Part shown: positions 62,904 through 64,000 of the stretch, one piece after another
How the letters are laid out: every line of letters starts with the position of its first letter
Position numbering within the stretch: the stretch's first letter is position 1
From: Crambe crambe
Lineage: Eukaryota; Porifera; Demospongiae; Poecilosclerida; Crambeidae
Direction of reading: 5' to 3'
Assembly: GCA_963924555.1 (NCBI GenBank)
Contig: OZ004594.1
Coordinates: forward strand, 930,001-994,000
DNA length: 64,000 nucleotides
The notes under the pieces: model-generated
The model's input: only the letters and a program-made list of their open reading frames with translations
Told to the model about the DNA's origin: nothing
The model's database searches: none
Made by a program: the position numbers and the translations under genes

Positions 62904-63566
62904 ATGGATTGGTGAGTCCATTTATATTGGGGCAGTCCCTGAGCTAATTGATTCAGGTAGAGACTACCCCATGAGCTGAGTACCCTCTACTTCCTCCTTT
63001 CTTTCCTCCTCTCCAGAATAAGCCTCTTGATTGAGGAGATAGGAATGGTGTTGGCCAATGGCATGTGGCCCTTGCATCAGTCAGTGGAACAGACAGGACG
63101 TTCAGAAGGGGGAGAAGAACACCATCGTCACCAGCTACAACAGGAACTTCACTGGGCGCAATGACGCCAACCCACAGACCTCCCAGAGATCATGACAGCA
63201 TTGGCTCTCGCTGGGACTCTGGAGTTTAACCCCAAGACTGACACCCTCACAGGTAGTATAACATAACAGTGTGAGGACGTCTAAACCCTCCAGTATACTT
63301 TTTTCATCTGACATTTTGTCCTGAATGATCAGACATTTAACAGTTTGATTGGAAAAGTATGCAAAACATGAAACATGCACCACAATGCTCTAACTAGTTA
63401 ACACTTCAAGGTCCGTTTTGTTTTATTTTAGCCAGTGAAATGCATGTTATGACACGAGGACGGCTCGTCAAACGAGATCCTGCTGGAACACACTTTCAAC
63501 CAGGCACAGATTGACTGGTTCAAGGCTGGATCTGCTCTCAACAGGATGGCAGAGATGTTAAAGTAG

Positions 63567-64000
63567 TTGGTCTATTGTGACAACAACACTCACAATGCAC
63601 TTGAGCTGTACTTCATTCTTATTGCTGTGTATCAAATAAACCTTATGCAACCAAAAAAAAGCTAGAGCAAAGTATTTATATCATTTTTTGACGGTGACAC
63701 TGGATCTGTTGTAGTCTCGCGGGCCAGACTAGATCTGTTCTTCTATTTCCCCACATGAATTTCATTGGTGTTGAATGCCATTCGTTTAGTTGGTAAAGGT
63801 CATCAGTATCACGCGTCCATATACATACATCGAACGCGAAATAGGTTTATGAATTAACGATTAATACCAAATCAGAATTGACAAAATTACATAGGTGTGC
63901 ATATTGAGTTCCAAGGAAAGCATGTACGATGAAAAGAACTGGCTCTGCAGAATCACATAATACAGATAATCATACAAGGAAGTCTCATGCAATGCCTTGC
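63567..64000. other. Non-coding end of window with repeat motifs
   Basis: No gene is seen after the ACO2 duplicate. The stretch holds TAGTCTCGCGGGCC at 63712-63725 (the palindrome arm of 36991-37043) and GGTAAAGGTCATCA at 63793-63806. Confidence 0.5.

Larger units (their letters stand above)
59919..63566 (+). pseudogene. Broken ACO2 duplicate, split by a transposon
   Basis: The left piece (59919-60006) matches the ACO2 exon coding SIARQALQ...RATITRDGL, with a deletion after CAGGCACTC. The right piece resumes at 62904 with the same splice donor and intron, the exon for [18 protein letters not shown] (4-bp insertion and frameshifts), [16 protein letters not shown], a deletion of 15 bp, then skips several exons and ends with the last ACO2 exon (stop at 63564-63566, with an early TGA within it). 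Introns are present, so this is a DNA-level duplication, not a retrocopy. It cannot encode aconitase. Confidence 0.9.

Overview
The window is eukaryotic: nearly every protein is split into short exons joined by GT-AG introns of mostly 50 to 300 bp, genes lie on both strands with very short intergenic gaps, and the intergenic and intronic DNA is rich in microsatellites and small hairpin-type transposons. The gene content is animal (UQCRC2, WDR90, FBF1, AMN1, PIGX, JMJD8, phospholipase C, ACO2). The density of Death, DED and Roc-COR-Death genes, together with the compact introns, points to an early-branching animal. A demosponge is my best inference; a cnidarian is not excluded. No bacterial operon, CRISPR array or rRNA was seen.

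Layout. 1-7038: three tandem SLC15/POT peptide-transporter paralogs on +, the first cut by the window edge. 8191-9799: a small Death-domain gene whose intron is filled with tandem repeats, a tRNA-like element and a hairpin MITE. 9899-12991 (-): UQCRC2, with a perfect tandem pair of NRF1-type sites just upstream. 13160-13297: a decayed Death-domain copy. 13606-27539: a ciliary/centriolar block of WDR90/POC16 (-), a UPF0193/C22orf23 homolog (+) and FBF1 (-); WDR90 and UPF0193 share a 226-bp promoter that carries an RFX X-box. 27651-28689: AMN1. 28831-34165: a gene of unknown function ending in a CaaX box, an IFI44-like P-loop GTPase also ending in a CaaX box, a Ser/Thr kinase with an N-myristoylation start, and PIGX of the GPI-anchor pathway. 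34341-36351: a decayed and an intact single-exon tandem-DED gene. 37437-37825: a GNL2 pseudogene fragment. 38883-40558 (-): JMJD8. 40701-49364 (-): a PH-EF-X-Y-C2 phospholipase C with an additional N-terminal PH domain. 49556-54138 (+): mitochondrial aconitase ACO2. 54476-59450 (-): a coiled-coil/Roc-COR/Death protein. 59919-63566: a broken ACO2 duplicate split by a degenerate hAT transposon.

Functional themes. The mitochondrial genes are UQCRC2 and ACO2. The cilium/centriole genes are WDR90, UPF0193 and FBF1. Death-fold signalling is represented by the two Death-domain copies, the tandem DED protein and the Roco-Death protein. Membrane signalling and lipid anchoring is represented by the CaaX proteins, the myristoylated kinase, PIGX and PLC. 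Gene identities come from reading translated exons against remembered family consensus. Exon boundaries are inferred from GT-AG sites and frame continuity, not from transcripts.
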